From Afipia sp. GAS231 (GTDB taxonomy: Bacteria; Pseudomonadota; Alphaproteobacteria; Rhizobiales; Xanthobacteraceae), in NCBI RefSeq assembly GCF_900103365.1, contig NZ_LT629703.1, forward strand, positions 6,682,501 through 6,746,500: a DNA stretch of 64,000 nt. The letters are read 5' to 3'. The notes beneath the pieces are model-generated. The model was given only the letters and a program-made list of their open reading frames with translations. It did not search any database and had not been told where the DNA came from. Positions 7,631 to 15,061 of the stretch are shown one piece after another; the first letter of the stretch is position 1, and each line of letters starts with the position of its first letter. The position numbers and the translations under genes were made by a program.

Positions 7631-8326
7631 TCAAGCGTCCATGTCTGCAAGCCGCTGGCGGTTGCGCAGCACGATCTGGCGGGCGCTCGAAAACACCAGC
7701 ACACCCTGGTCGTTGAGTTGCGAAAGCGCCCGCGACACGGTTTCCAGGGTAAGGCCGAGATAATCTCCGATATCGCGGCGACACATCGGCAGCGCCAACA
7801 TGCCGGCTTTGGCGAGCCGACGGTCCATTTCCAGCAGGAACGTGGCGACTTTTTCCATCGCGGTTTTGCAGCCGAGCAGCAACATATGATCTTCGGCATG
7901 CCGCAGATCACCTGCGGTCATGGTCCAGAGATTGTGGGCGACCCTGACATTCGATCCGGCGGCCGCCTCGAGGCTGCGCCGTTTCACCAGGCGGACGGTG
8001 GTATCGGTGATGGCTTCGGCAGTCAGGCGATGGACGGAACCGGGATCGAGGCCGAAGACGTCGCCAGCCAAATGGAACGCGCCGATCTGGCGTCGCCCAT
8101 CGTTCAATAGTTTGTAGGTACGAACCGCACCACGGATTACTTGATAGACGTACTCTGCGGGCTCGCCCTCGCCGTAGATTTCCTCGTCCTTCCCAAAGGA
8201 AAATTCGGTCGCGATCACGCCCGAACAGCTCGCGATGACGCTGAACTGGTCGCCCGACGGCGGAAGCAGGGTGCGCGGAGCGTTGAGAATCTTGGCTGCC
8301 GGGGCGGTGATTGTCTGGGTATGCAT
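7631..8326 (-). CDS. fixK2: CRP/FNR-type regulator FixK2
   Basis: 231 residues. A cyclic-nucleotide-like sensor barrel comes first (about 40-140), then the helix-turn-helix in CRRDIGDYLGLTLETVSRAL. It lacks the N-terminal cysteine cluster of FNR. Cys182, just before the recognition helix, corresponds to the redox-sensitive Cys183 of B. diazoefficiens FixK2. The gene lies downstream of fixL-fixJ-frrA in the bradyrhizobial order, which supports the name. GAGGAGATGGCGAC precedes the ATG. It should activate genes with TTG[A/C]-N6-[T/G]CAA boxes, of which eight perfect copies lie in this window. Confidence 0.9.
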   Translation of the reverse strand: MHTQTITAPAAKILNAPRTLLPPSGDQFSVIASCSGVIATEFSFGKDEEIYGEGEPAEYVYQVIRGAVRTYKLLNDGRRQIGAFHLAGDVFGLDPGSVHRLTAEAITDTTVRLVKRRSLEAAAGSNVRVAHNLWTMTAGDLRHAEDHMLLLGCKTAMEKVATFLLEMDRRLAKAGMLALPMCRRDIGDYLGLTLETVSRALSQLNDQGVLVFSSARQIVLRNRQRLADMDA

Positions 8327-8396
8327 GTCGCCATCTCCTCGATGCGGGATGGCTTGGTCTACCGAGGATATGTCTTTCTGAATATTTCGGTCGATA

Positions 8397-8426
8397 TCCT
8401 AGGGGAAGCGCCCTAAGGGGTTTTAC
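8397..8426 (-). promoter_or_regulatory. Candidate FixJ-responsive promoter element of fixK2
   Basis: On the minus strand, GTAAAACCCCTTAGGG is followed by a second CCCCTAGG about 12 bases on, giving two similar half-sites 70-100 bases before the fixK2 ATG. FixJ is known to activate fixK2. The assignment rests on position and the duplicated half-sites; I did not derive a FixJ consensus. Confidence 0.35.
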
Positions 8427-8447
8427 GGAGGCGATCTGCCAGATGAG

Positions 8448-8882
8448 TCACGCAGAGCCTGCACAGCCCGGATTGATGGCATTTCGAACGCATTCGACCA
8501 GGCTGTCCTCGAGATTGGGCTTGAGCAGGACCTGACGCACCCCGGCGGAACTTGCTTTCGTCGTTATGTTTTCGTCCGGATAACCCGTAATCAGAACGAT
8601 CGGCGTGTTGACGTCGAGATCCCGCAGCCTGTGGGCCAACTCCAGCCCGTCGATCCCCGCCATCTTGTAGTCGACCACGAGGCAATCTGCGCCGTGCCGG
8701 GTCGACGACCCCAGCAACGCCGAACCGGTGCTGAATGTGCGGACGTCAAAACCCTCCGTCTCCAGAAGAAATCGCAACGACGTCAGCACGTCGTAGTCAT
8801 CGTCGACGACGTAAATCAGGGATTTCCTGGGCGGTGAGCCGAGCCCGGTATGGTCGGATGGTTTGTGGCGGGCATCTATCAT
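8448..8882 (-). CDS. frrA: Single-domain response regulator FrrA
   Basis: 144 residues consisting of a receiver domain only. The acidic pair is in IYVVDDDYDVLTSL, the phospho-acceptor aspartate in CLVVDYKMAGIDGLEL, and the C-terminal lysine in QVLLKPNLEDSL. The position between fixJ and fixK2 is that of frrA (FixJ-regulated response regulator) in Bradyrhizobium. I chose the ATG at 8882, which keeps a short N-terminal tail before the domain. It starts 43 bases after the fixJ stop. It has no output domain, so it must act through a partner protein. Confidence 0.85.
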   Translation of the reverse strand: MIDARHKPSDHTGLGSPPRKSLIYVVDDDYDVLTSLRFLLETEGFDVRTFSTGSALLGSSTRHGADCLVVDYKMAGIDGLELAHRLRDLDVNTPIVLITGYPDENITTKASSAGVRQVLLKPNLEDSLVECVRNAINPGCAGSA

Positions 8883-8925
8883 GGCCTCAGGATAGCCAGT
8901 TTTCACCCGCCCAAATTGACTTGGC

Positions 8926-9549
8926 TCAATCCTCGATGATCCCGGCCCGGACCGCAAATCTGACCAATTCCGAAAGGTTACTCGCCTGCATCTTGGTCAT
9001 GACGTTGGCCCGATAGACCTCCACCGTGCGGGGACTGATGTCGTATTCCTTGGCGATCACCTTGTTCGATTGACCGGCCACCAGACCCTGCATCACTTGA
9101 CGTTCCCGCTGAGTGAGCGAGGCGACCCTTGCGGCCATGTCGGCCGTGAGCGCTTCGCCTTTCGAGCCGCTTTCGTTCCGCGAGAGGGCGGTCTCGATCA
9201 TGCCGATCAGCCGGTCATCCTCGAACGGCTTTTCGAGAAAGTCGAGCGCGCCAAGCTTCATGGCCTCAACGGCCAGGGGAACGTCGCCGTGGCCGGTCAT
9301 GATGATGACTGGAAGCTTTCGGGCGCCGAAGGCGGGATTCAGCTGACGCAGCAATTCCATGCCGTCGATGCCCGGCATCCGGATATCCGTCACCACGCAG
9401 CCGGCCTCCAGCCTCGGAAGTTCGTTCAGAAAAACCTGCGCCGAATCGAACAGGCGCACGCTGAAACCGGCCGAGCCGAGCAGGAAATCCAGCGAGTCGC
9501 GCATCGCCGGATCATCATCGATGACATAGACCTTACCGCCCTGCGACAT
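8926..9549 (-). CDS. fixJ: Two-component response regulator FixJ
   Basis: 207 residues. The N-terminal receiver domain has [14 protein letters not shown], the phospho-acceptor Asp55 in [12 protein letters not shown] and the conserved lysine in [11 protein letters not shown] LuxR/NarL-type helix-turn-helix follows ([20 protein letters not shown], then [13 protein letters not shown]). Length matches rhizobial FixJ (about 205). The start overlaps the fixL stop by 17 bases, so the kinase and regulator are translationally coupled. Phosphorylated FixJ activates fixK2. Confidence 0.95.
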   Translation of the reverse strand: MSQGGKVYVIDDDPAMRDSLDFLLGSAGFSVRLFDSAQVFLNELPRLEAGCVVTDIRMPGIDGMELLRQLNPAFGARKLPVIIMTGHGDVPLAVEAMKLGALDFLEKPFEDDRLIGMIETALSRNESGSKGEALTADMAARVASLTQRERQVMQGLVAGQSNKVIAKEYDISPRTVEVYRANVMTKMQASNLSELVRFAVRAGIIED

Positions 9550-11074
9550 CGTTCACTTCCTTGGCAGATCCAGTGGGCAGGGTGAATCGAAAGGTCGCGC
9601 CACCTGCGCCATTTGTCTCCGCCCACATCCGGCCGCCATGGGTTTCGATGATGGTCCGGCTGATCGAAAGGCCGACGCCCATGCCGGTTTCCTTGGTCGT
9701 AAAGAACGGTTGAAACAGGTTGACATGGGTATCACCGCCGAATCCGTGTCCGGTATCCGACACGGCAATTTCAACCATATCATCGGCGGCCTTGGAGTTG
9801 GAGGCGATCAGCTCGCGGTGCGTCGAACCGGCCATCGCTTCCAGCGCGTTGCGGAAAAGATTGACCAGAACCTGCTGAATCTGGACCCTGTCGGCGAGCA
9901 CCTGGTCGCATGTCGGGTCGAGCTTGAAGCGCAGGAGTACTCCTTGTTCGCGAGCCCCGGTGAGCCCAAGCGCACCGGCCTCCTCGATCAGCTTCGACAG
10001 ACTCTCTACGCGTTTCTCCGATGCCTCGCGCGCGACGAAGTTGCGCAATCGACGGATGATGTCGCCCGCGCGGATCGCCTGCTCCGCGGCACGGTCGAGC
10101 GCGGCCTCGATCTTCGGCGCGTTGACGTCGGTGCTGCCCGCCAGCAGGCGGCGTGATCCCTTCATGTAATTGCTGATGGCCGAAAGCGGCTGATTGAGTT
10201 CGTGGGCAAGTGCGGACGCCATCTCGCCCATCGCGCTGAGGCGCGATACGTGAACGAGTTCGGATTGCAGTTCCTGCAGCCTCGCCTGTGTCTGTTGCTG
10301 CTCGGTGAGGTCGCGCACGAAACCCGTAAAGTGAGGCTCTCCGCCCGAGTGCATCTCACCGATGGTGAGGTGCATTGGAAAGGTGGTGCCGTCCTTGCGC
10401 ATCCCGGTCACGATGCGGCCGATGCCGATGATGTGCCGTTCGCCTGTCTTCAGGTAGCGGGCGAGGTAACCGTCATGGCGGCTACGATCCGGCTCCGGCA
10501 TCAGCGTGCTGATATTGTTCCCGATTGCTTCGGGTTCGGTGTAGCCAAATTGCCGTTCGGCAGCGCTACTGAAAAACTGCATGACGCCATGCTTGTCAAT
10601 CACGATCATCGCATCGGGGACCGTGTCCAAAATAGAACGAAAGTGCCTCTCACGTGTCCTTAGGTCATCCTCGAGGCGCTTCTCATGATCGATGTCGATC
10701 ATGATGCCGCTCAGCCGCGCCGGTCGGCCATCGGCGCCGCTGACGATAGCGCCGAGCGCACGCACCCAGTGACCAGCATCCGAGTGCCGGTGTATGCGGT
10801 ACTGCACGTCGAAATTGCACCCGGTATCGATCGACTGCTGCACCGCCTTCGCGGTGCGATCGCGATCCTGTGGATCCAGCAGGGAAAGAAACAGGTCGTA
10901 GTCGACGGGTTTTTCCGGTGCGACGCCGAACAGCTTCCGTGTGGTATTGGACCAGGTCAATTCAAGGGTCGAAAATTCAAGATCCCAGGTGCCAACGCCG
11001 GATCCTTCGATGCCGCTGCGCACGTTTTGATCGAACGGATCTTGACTGCGAAACCGTCGGTCGACGTCGATCAT
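9533..11074 (-). CDS. fixL: Oxygen-sensing haem PAS histidine kinase FixL
   Basis: 513 residues. The order is PAS-A (about 20-135), haem PAS-B (about 140-260), HisKA and HATPase_c. With the ATG at 11074 the haem ligand is His200 ([10 protein letters not shown]), the oxygen-contact arginine is Arg220 (GIGRIVTG) and the phosphorylated histidine is His291 ([14 protein letters not shown]). These are the exact positions known for B. diazoefficiens FixL, which fixes the start. The ATP lid has DTGHGFGG and [12 protein letters not shown]. No transmembrane segment is seen, so it is soluble as in Bradyrhizobium. It signals low oxygen to FixJ. Confidence 0.96.
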   Translation of the reverse strand: MIDVDRRFRSQDPFDQNVRSGIEGSGVGTWDLEFSTLELTWSNTTRKLFGVAPEKPVDYDLFLSLLDPQDRDRTAKAVQQSIDTGCNFDVQYRIHRHSDAGHWVRALGAIVSGADGRPARLSGIMIDIDHEKRLEDDLRTRERHFRSILDTVPDAMIVIDKHGVMQFFSSAAERQFGYTEPEAIGNNISTLMPEPDRSRHDGYLARYLKTGERHIIGIGRIVTGMRKDGTTFPMHLTIGEMHSGGEPHFTGFVRDLTEQQQTQARLQELQSELVHVSRLSAMGEMASALAHELNQPLSAISNYMKGSRRLLAGSTDVNAPKIEAALDRAAEQAIRAGDIIRRLRNFVAREASEKRVESLSKLIEEAGALGLTGAREQGVLLRFKLDPTCDQVLADRVQIQQVLVNLFRNALEAMAGSTHRELIASNSKAADDMVEIAVSDTGHGFGGDTHVNLFQPFFTTKETGMGVGLSISRTIIETHGGRMWAETNGAGGATFRFTLPTGSAKEVNDVAGR

Positions 11075-11421
11075 GTTCAGCCTTTTCGGCACTCCGTGCG
11101 CGCCGGATATCGCATCCCGACAACCGATGTGGACGCGCCGCGTAGCGAGATTATCAGTAGCGCGTACCTCATTGAAATGAAAGACAATGTCAGCGTGTTT
11201 CGCACCCCGCCTCGTCCCGAAAAAGTCCCGATCGCTGCCATCGGAGAAAGCGCGCCGGCTTGATCTAGGTCAGGTTCGATCCGGAATCGCCGCCTAGGAT
11301 GCAGCTTTATGGGCAGGGCGCCGATATGGCGTTTCGAAGCGGCGTCACCCGTCATCTTGCGATCGAGCCCCGCCGTTGTGCCTTTCTGTCCCTAGGGAAT
11401 TCATGTTGACAAGGAAGCGCC
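11075..11421. other. Divergent intergenic region between fixL and a CBS-domain gene
   Basis: About 350 bases with no convincing gene. It holds one near-miss FixK box, TTGATCTAGGTCAG at 11260-11273, with the last base of the consensus changed. Otherwise I see nothing. Confidence 0.5.
11260..11273 (+). promoter_or_regulatory. Imperfect FixK-like box
   Basis: TTGATCTAGGTCAG differs from TTGA-N6-TCAA only at the final base. It lies about 155 bases upstream of the CBS-domain protein at 11422. It may be a weak site. Confidence 0.35.
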
Positions 11422-11850
11422 GTGCATAAGTTCCTCGAGGCGACCGCCGGACAGTATATGACGCGTGCGGTGAAGACCGTGGCGCGCGATACGACGATGC
11501 GCGAACTCAAGAACATGTTCGACGACGGCGATTTCAACGCTTTTCCGGTTCGCGAAAGCGGCGAGGTCGTCGGCTTGGTGACCAAATTCGACTTTCTGAA
11601 GTGTTTCGCTTTCCATCCCGGTCGCATGGTTCCGGCCTATGATGATCTGCTGTCACGGACGGTCGCCGACGTGATGACGCCGGAATTCATCTATGTCGAT
11701 CCCGCGACCAAGCTGACACGGGTATTGCAGCTGATGGTGGACCATCGGATGAAGAGCATTCCCGTGCTGGATGCCGAACAACGGCTAGCGGGGATCATCG
11801 CCCGCGAAGACGTCATGCGGGCACTGGCGGCGAGCACCGCGCACAGCTAG
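11422..11850 (+). CDS. CBS-pair domain protein
   Basis: 142 residues forming a single CBS pair. The first repeat covers about 10-65 (GQYMTRAVKTVARDTTMREL, then FPVRESGEVVGLVTKFDFLK) and the second about 80-138 (VADVMTPEFIYVDPATKLTR, then IPVLDAEQRLAGIIAREDVM). It starts with GTG at 11422. Standalone CBS pairs bind adenine nucleotides and often act as energy sensors. The setting inside a low-oxygen gene cluster suggests a role in microaerobic adaptation, which is inference. A terminator-like hairpin follows. Confidence 0.8.
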   Translation: MHKFLEATAGQYMTRAVKTVARDTTMRELKNMFDDGDFNAFPVRESGEVVGLVTKFDFLKCFAFHPGRMVPAYDDLLSRTVADVMTPEFIYVDPATKLTRVLQLMVDHRMKSIPVLDAEQRLAGIIAREDVMRALAASTAHS

Positions 11851-11865
11851 TGGCTGGCGGATGAG

Positions 11866-11898
11866 GCAGGATGACTTTTCTTCGAAACGTCATCCTGC
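11866..11898 (+). terminator. Hairpin terminator after the CBS gene
   Basis: A 10-bp stem, GCAGGATGAC paired with GTCATCCTGC, encloses a 13-base loop. The sequence TTGTGCATTTTT follows. It lies between convergent genes and can serve both. Confidence 0.6.
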
Positions 11899-11916
11899 TT
11901 GTGCATTTTTCGTCTG

Positions 11917-11965
11917 GGCATGATCTCCGCGCAAGCGCTTCGCGTTTGTCGCGAGGGGAAAACCG
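11917..11965 (+). repeat. Bradyrhizobial dispersed intergenic repeat fragment
   Basis: GGGCATGATCTCCGCGCAAG followed by CTTCGCGTTTGTCGCGAGGG is a wording I recognise as a dispersed intergenic element of Bradyrhizobium genomes. This identification is from memory and should be confirmed by a genome self-comparison. Confidence 0.45.
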
Positions 11966-11977
11966 GTCCGTAATGCC

Positions 11978-12706
11978 CTAACTGGCCTTTGCCAAATCGG
12001 CGTCTTCCGGGGATTCCAGATACATCCCGGACATGGTGTCGACCCAGCACAGATGATCGTGAACCTTCTTCACGCCGGCGACGTTCTCCGCGCCGACGAC
12101 CGCTGCCTGCCGTGAACGCTCCTCGGTGATGACGCCGCTGAGGTGGACGATCCCGTCGCGCACCATGACATTGAGGCCAAACGGACACCAGTCTTTCCTT
12201 TCCAGAGCATCGATGATGCGGTTGCGAATGTGATCATCGTCGGCGGTCGGGTCGGGAATTTCGCGGGCGAGGCCTGCGACCGCCTGCAGCAGATTGGCAC
12301 GCGACACGATCCCGACGAGCTTTTCGCCGCGCATCACCGGCAGGCGCTTGACGGCGTTGTTTTCCATCGACATCACGATTTCCTCGAGTGGCGTGTCCTC
12401 GGTGATGGTGCGCGGATCTCTGGTCATGACCTCGGATATTTTGCGGCCATTTTCGTGAACGAAATTGGTCGCCGTTTCGCCGGCGCCGAGCAAGAATTTG
12501 AGCCACCGGCCGCGTTTGCGCTGCGTGCCGATTTCGCTGCGGCGAAGGAAATCGCCTTCCGAGACGATGCCGACGAGCTTGCCGGTTGCATCGACCACCG
12601 GAAGTCCGCTGACATGCCACCGCAGCATGACATTCGCGGCTTCGAGAATGGTGGCATCCGGGGTCACAGAAATGACGGAACGGGTCATGATCTGATGGGC
12701 GCGCAT
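11978..12706 (-). CDS. CBS-pair and BON domain protein
   Basis: 242 residues. A CBS pair occupies about 1-135 (MRAHQIMTRSVISVTPDATI, and KISEVMTRDPRTITEDTPLE). A BON domain follows at about 150-225 (IRNRIIDALERKD, then VHLSGVITEERSRQAAVV). The ATG at 12706 follows AGGAG by about 7 bases. The reading frame remains open upstream but crosses the promoter and two FixK boxes, so longer starts are unlikely. BON domains often bind lipids or membranes. It is divergent from the release-factor-like gene at 12954, and a perfect FixK box lies 110 bases upstream. Confidence 0.85.
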   Translation of the reverse strand: MRAHQIMTRSVISVTPDATILEAANVMLRWHVSGLPVVDATGKLVGIVSEGDFLRRSEIGTQRKRGRWLKFLLGAGETATNFVHENGRKISEVMTRDPRTITEDTPLEEIVMSMENNAVKRLPVMRGEKLVGIVSRANLLQAVAGLAREIPDPTADDDHIRNRIIDALERKDWCPFGLNVMVRDGIVHLSGVITEERSRQAAVVGAENVAGVKKVHDHLCWVDTMSGMYLESPEDADLAKAS

Positions 12707-12808
12707 GTGAGGATCTCCTGTTTCATTCCCCGGGAATGACGGCGTGCTGCGGGCTGGCGCAGCGCGACTGGATATAGGCCATACTAGCGGCGCAGGAATC
12801 GAGACCCA

Positions 12809-12822
12809 TTGATTAGGATCAA
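12809..12822 (-). promoter_or_regulatory. FixK box serving the CBS-BON gene
   Basis: TTGATTAGGATCAA is a perfect palindromic TTGA-N6-TCAA site, centred 110 bases upstream of the CBS-BON start on the minus strand. Confidence 0.75.
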
Positions 12823-12874
12823 ACGTTCGCTGTACGAACTGCGGATACAAGCACGCCATGTGGCTATGTCGGGT

Positions 12875-12888
12875 TTGATGTGCATCAA
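12875..12888 (+). promoter_or_regulatory. FixK box serving the release-factor-like gene
   Basis: TTGATGTGCATCAA is a perfect palindromic site centred 72 bases before the ATG at 12954. Together with the box at 12809 it gives each divergent gene its own site. Confidence 0.78.
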
Positions 12889-12953
12889 CTTCGACTGAGC
12901 AGCTGTCGGTTACTTTCCTGAGCGCACCTGGGGCGCTGCAGAGAGAGAAAATC

Positions 12954-13340
12954 ATGACCGTTCACAATCACGTCGTCGTCTGGATCGATCATCGCCTCGC
13001 CAAGGTCTTTTATCTGGGGCTGGATGCCGTTGATGAGCAGACGATTCTTGCCGATCTTCCGACCGCCCATCTGCATCACAAGGCCAATACCATCGGCTCC
13101 GGCAAGGTCCACGACGATCTGACCTTCTTTCCGCGGATCGATCAGGCCCTGCAAAATAGCGAAAATGTCCTGATTGTCGGACCCGGAAACGAGAAAACGC
13201 TACTGCTGAAGCATCTCAAGGAAGGCCTGCGGTCGCAGAAGGCGCGAGTCCTCCACGCCGAGGCCTGCGATCACCCGACTGACCGCGAGATCATCGCGTT
13301 GGGGCGCCGACACTTCCGTCTCGGCGAGCCAGTGCGCTAA
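12954..13340 (+). CDS. Release-factor-1-like (baeRF-type) translational machinery protein
   Basis: 128 residues. The sequence VVWIDHRLAKVFYL at the start, KVHDDLTFFPRIDQAL in the middle and VLIVGPGNEKTLLLKHLKEG later follow the pattern of archaeal/eukaryotic eRF1-like domain 2-3 proteins found in bacteria, usually annotated as translational machinery proteins. It contains only one such domain, so it cannot be a complete release factor. Its perfect FixK box at -72 suggests low-oxygen induction, which points to ribosome hibernation or rescue under respiratory stress. That role is inference. Confidence 0.65.
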   Translation: MTVHNHVVVWIDHRLAKVFYLGLDAVDEQTILADLPTAHLHHKANTIGSGKVHDDLTFFPRIDQALQNSENVLIVGPGNEKTLLLKHLKEGLRSQKARVLHAEACDHPTDREIIALGRRHFRLGEPVR

Positions 13341-13440
13341 GGCTGTTGATGCGCAGGTCGCGCCGCCGGCGGCCGTCGCTGCGTTCAGCCGGATTGCGAA
13401 GAACATGATCGCGTGGATAATAGAGGCGCTGTAGGCGAAG

Positions 13441-13758
13441 CTATTCGAGAGTCTTCAGATACGTTAGCAGGTCGTGAATCTGATCGGGATCGAGCTGGAA
13501 CGTCGGCATGGTCGGATGGCCGGTCTGGATACCTTCGGCAAGCGACTCAGCCAGGGTTTCTATCGGATAGCGCTTGTGCAGTATCCGGAACGGCGGCGCG
13601 ATCTTGAGCGAGCTTTGGCTCACCCGATCGACGGCATGACATCGCGCGCAATTATTCAGCGCGAAGGTCCGGCCACGCTGCTCGTCAGGTGAAGCCGCCA
13701 CGGCCGGCGTCAACGTGATGAGTATCAGTGCCAGGGGCGCCAGAATTCGTCCGATCAT
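13441..13758 (-). CDS. Small class I cytochrome c
   Basis: 105 residues. A signal peptide (1-22) is followed by a single haem site, Cys37-x2-Cys40-His41, and a distal Met84 in HPTMPTFQLD. The C-terminal LLTYLKTLE helix is typical of monohaem class I cytochromes. The ATG at 13758 is chosen because it begins the signal peptide. A perfect FixK box is centred 80 bases upstream, so it is probably made under microaerobic conditions and shuttles electrons in the periplasm. The redox partner is unknown. Confidence 0.85.
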   Translation of the reverse strand: MIGRILAPLALILITLTPAVAASPDEQRGRTFALNNCARCHAVDRVSQSSLKIAPPFRILHKRYPIETLAESLAEGIQTGHPTMPTFQLDPDQIHDLLTYLKTLE

Positions 13759-13831
13759 TGCGGCATCAACTCCAGGAGAATGCGGATTTCCAGATATAAA
13801 TCGCACAATGAAGGTCAAATCGCCCTCGCAC

Positions 13832-13845
13832 TTGATCTGGATCAA
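13832..13845. promoter_or_regulatory. FixK box between the cytochrome c and FNR-type genes
   Basis: TTGATCTGGATCAA is a perfect palindromic site. It lies 80 bases before the cytochrome c start on the minus strand and 118 bases before the FNR-type gene on the plus strand, so it could serve either or both. Confidence 0.75.
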
Positions 13846-13955
13846 TCGGTTGGTCGTGGGTCCCTTAAAATGCAACTGGTCTCGGCGAGCCCTTGAGCAG
13901 CGGTTTGCCGCGACCGGGGATGACTGGCCGATCATCGGTCGAACGGGCAGAGGCA

Positions 13956-14603
13956 ATGATACGGACCACCGCTCCAAATCCAAGTCGTGGCAATTTCGGC
14001 CGCTGCTCGGCCTGCGCCGTCCGATCGCTCAGTATTTGCAGCGCGCTCGACCAGGCTGACCTTGTGGAGTTTGAGCGGATCGCCCGTCACGTTCATTTGA
14101 CTCCCAATGAGGCACTTTTCACCGCGGACCAGGCCGCTGCTTCGGTCCATAATTTGACTGCGGGTGTTGCGCGCCTGTACAAGCTGTGGCCCGACAGGCG
14201 GCGGCAGGTGATCGGCTTTGCGTTGCCGGGAGATTTTCTCGGCCTCATGCCGTCGGATCGCTACAGCTTCTCGGCGGATGCGATCGAAGCTGTTTCGGTG
14301 TGCCGCTTCCCTGCGGACGCCTTTACGCACTTCATTGGGCAAAGGCCGCATTTCCTGCTCCGGATCAACGAATTTGCGGCGCGTGAACTGATGCTGGCGC
14401 AGGAGCAAATGCTTTTGCTCGGCCGGCGCACGGCCGAAGAGAAAGTCGCGGCCTTTCTCATCGGCTGGCGGGCGCGCTTGGCCCATATCGGTGACGAGCG
14501 GCAAACCATTCCGCTGCCGATGAGCCGGCAGGATATCGCGGATTATCTGGGGCTGACGATTGAAACGGTGAGCCGGACAATGACCCGGTTTCGAGCGCGA
14601 TAA
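13956..14603 (+). CDS. FNR/FixK1-type Fe-S regulator, truncated by an apparent frameshift
   Basis: 215 residues as read. Cys17-x2-Cys20-x7-Cys28 plus Cys116 match the four cluster-binding cysteines of FnrN/AadR/FixK1-type oxygen sensors. The DNA-binding helix is in SRQDIADYLGLTIETVSRTM. The frame then ends abruptly after TRFRAR. One base out of frame the expected C-terminus continues to 14676 (RFERDKMLIIVTGGVRLLDA), so one extra C near 14592 appears to have removed about 25 residues. The recognition helix is intact, so partial function is possible. A sequencing error cannot be excluded. ATG 13956 follows GGGCAGAGG. Confidence 0.8.
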   Translation: MIRTTAPNPSRGNFGRCSACAVRSLSICSALDQADLVEFERIARHVHLTPNEALFTADQAAASVHNLTAGVARLYKLWPDRRRQVIGFALPGDFLGLMPSDRYSFSADAIEAVSVCRFPADAFTHFIGQRPHFLLRINEFAARELMLAQEQMLLLGRRTAEEKVAAFLIGWRARLAHIGDERQTIPLPMSRQDIADYLGLTIETVSRTMTRFRAR

Positions 14604-14676
14604 GATGCTCATCATTGTCACCGGCGGTGTGCGGCTGTTGGACGCGACCCGGGCCGAAGCCATGGCAGCGGCGTGA
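14590..14676 (+). pseudogene. Displaced C-terminal codons of the FNR-type regulator
   Basis: Reading from 14593 in the shifted frame gives ERDKMLIIVTGGVRLLDA and ends at TGA 14674-14676. This is the usual C-terminus of FixK1/FNR proteins. It shows that the stop at 14601-14603 is due to a frameshift rather than a natural end. Confidence 0.75.
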
Positions 14677-14704
14677 AGGATTGTGCGCCTTGGCGTTTGT
14701 TGAA

Positions 14705-14718
14705 TTGATTCAGGTCAA
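14705..14718 (+). promoter_or_regulatory. FixK box upstream of a membrane microprotein
   Basis: TTGATTCAGGTCAA is a perfect TTGA-N6-TCAA site centred 52 bases before the ATG at 14764, ideal spacing for class II activation. Confidence 0.75.
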
Positions 14719-14763
14719 AGCCTGACGGACGCGGGGCAGGCATCACTTCACAGGAGGTTAGTT

Positions 14764-14904
14764 ATGCCAGTCGATTCGATGCTCGTTGCCGTAAGCGTAG
14801 TCGTGATGTTCGTCGCCTTTGGCGCGGTGTTGATGTGGGGCGATCTGCAGACGCGTCCGAAGCAATTGGCTCAACAGTCCAACGCCCGGCGCAGGGCTTC
14901 CTGA
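14764..14904 (+). CDS. 46-residue single-pass membrane microprotein
   Basis: 46 residues. A short lead (MPVDSM) is followed by one hydrophobic helix of about 20 residues (LVAVSVVVMFVAFGAVLMWG) and a basic, polar tail with KQLAQQSNARRRAS. An AGGAGG ribosome binding site ends 5 bases before the ATG, and a perfect FixK box is centred 52 bases upstream, so it is a real gene despite its size. The layout resembles tiny accessory subunits of respiratory oxidases (CcoQ- or CydX-like in size), but no family match is claimed. No oxidase genes lie beside it. Confidence 0.65.
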   Translation: MPVDSMLVAVSVVVMFVAFGAVLMWGDLQTRPKQLAQQSNARRRAS

Positions 14905-15061
14905 TCCCCGAAATTGCGGGCGATAGGCCCGTTCTGGAAAAGCTCGTTCCGTGAGCGTCAGTGGAGCGACAGGAATTAGCCGAACATCGCCCGCTATGAG
15001 CAAAATTGCTCAGCCATCGGATGCGGCGCGAGCTATAAGTTCCACCAGTTGGGCCTGCGGA

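Noticed and set aside
12707..12955. An 83-residue N-terminal extension of the CBS-BON protein
   Set aside because: It would be encoded across two perfect FixK boxes and lacks conserved sequence. The ATG at 12706 has a good ribosome binding site.
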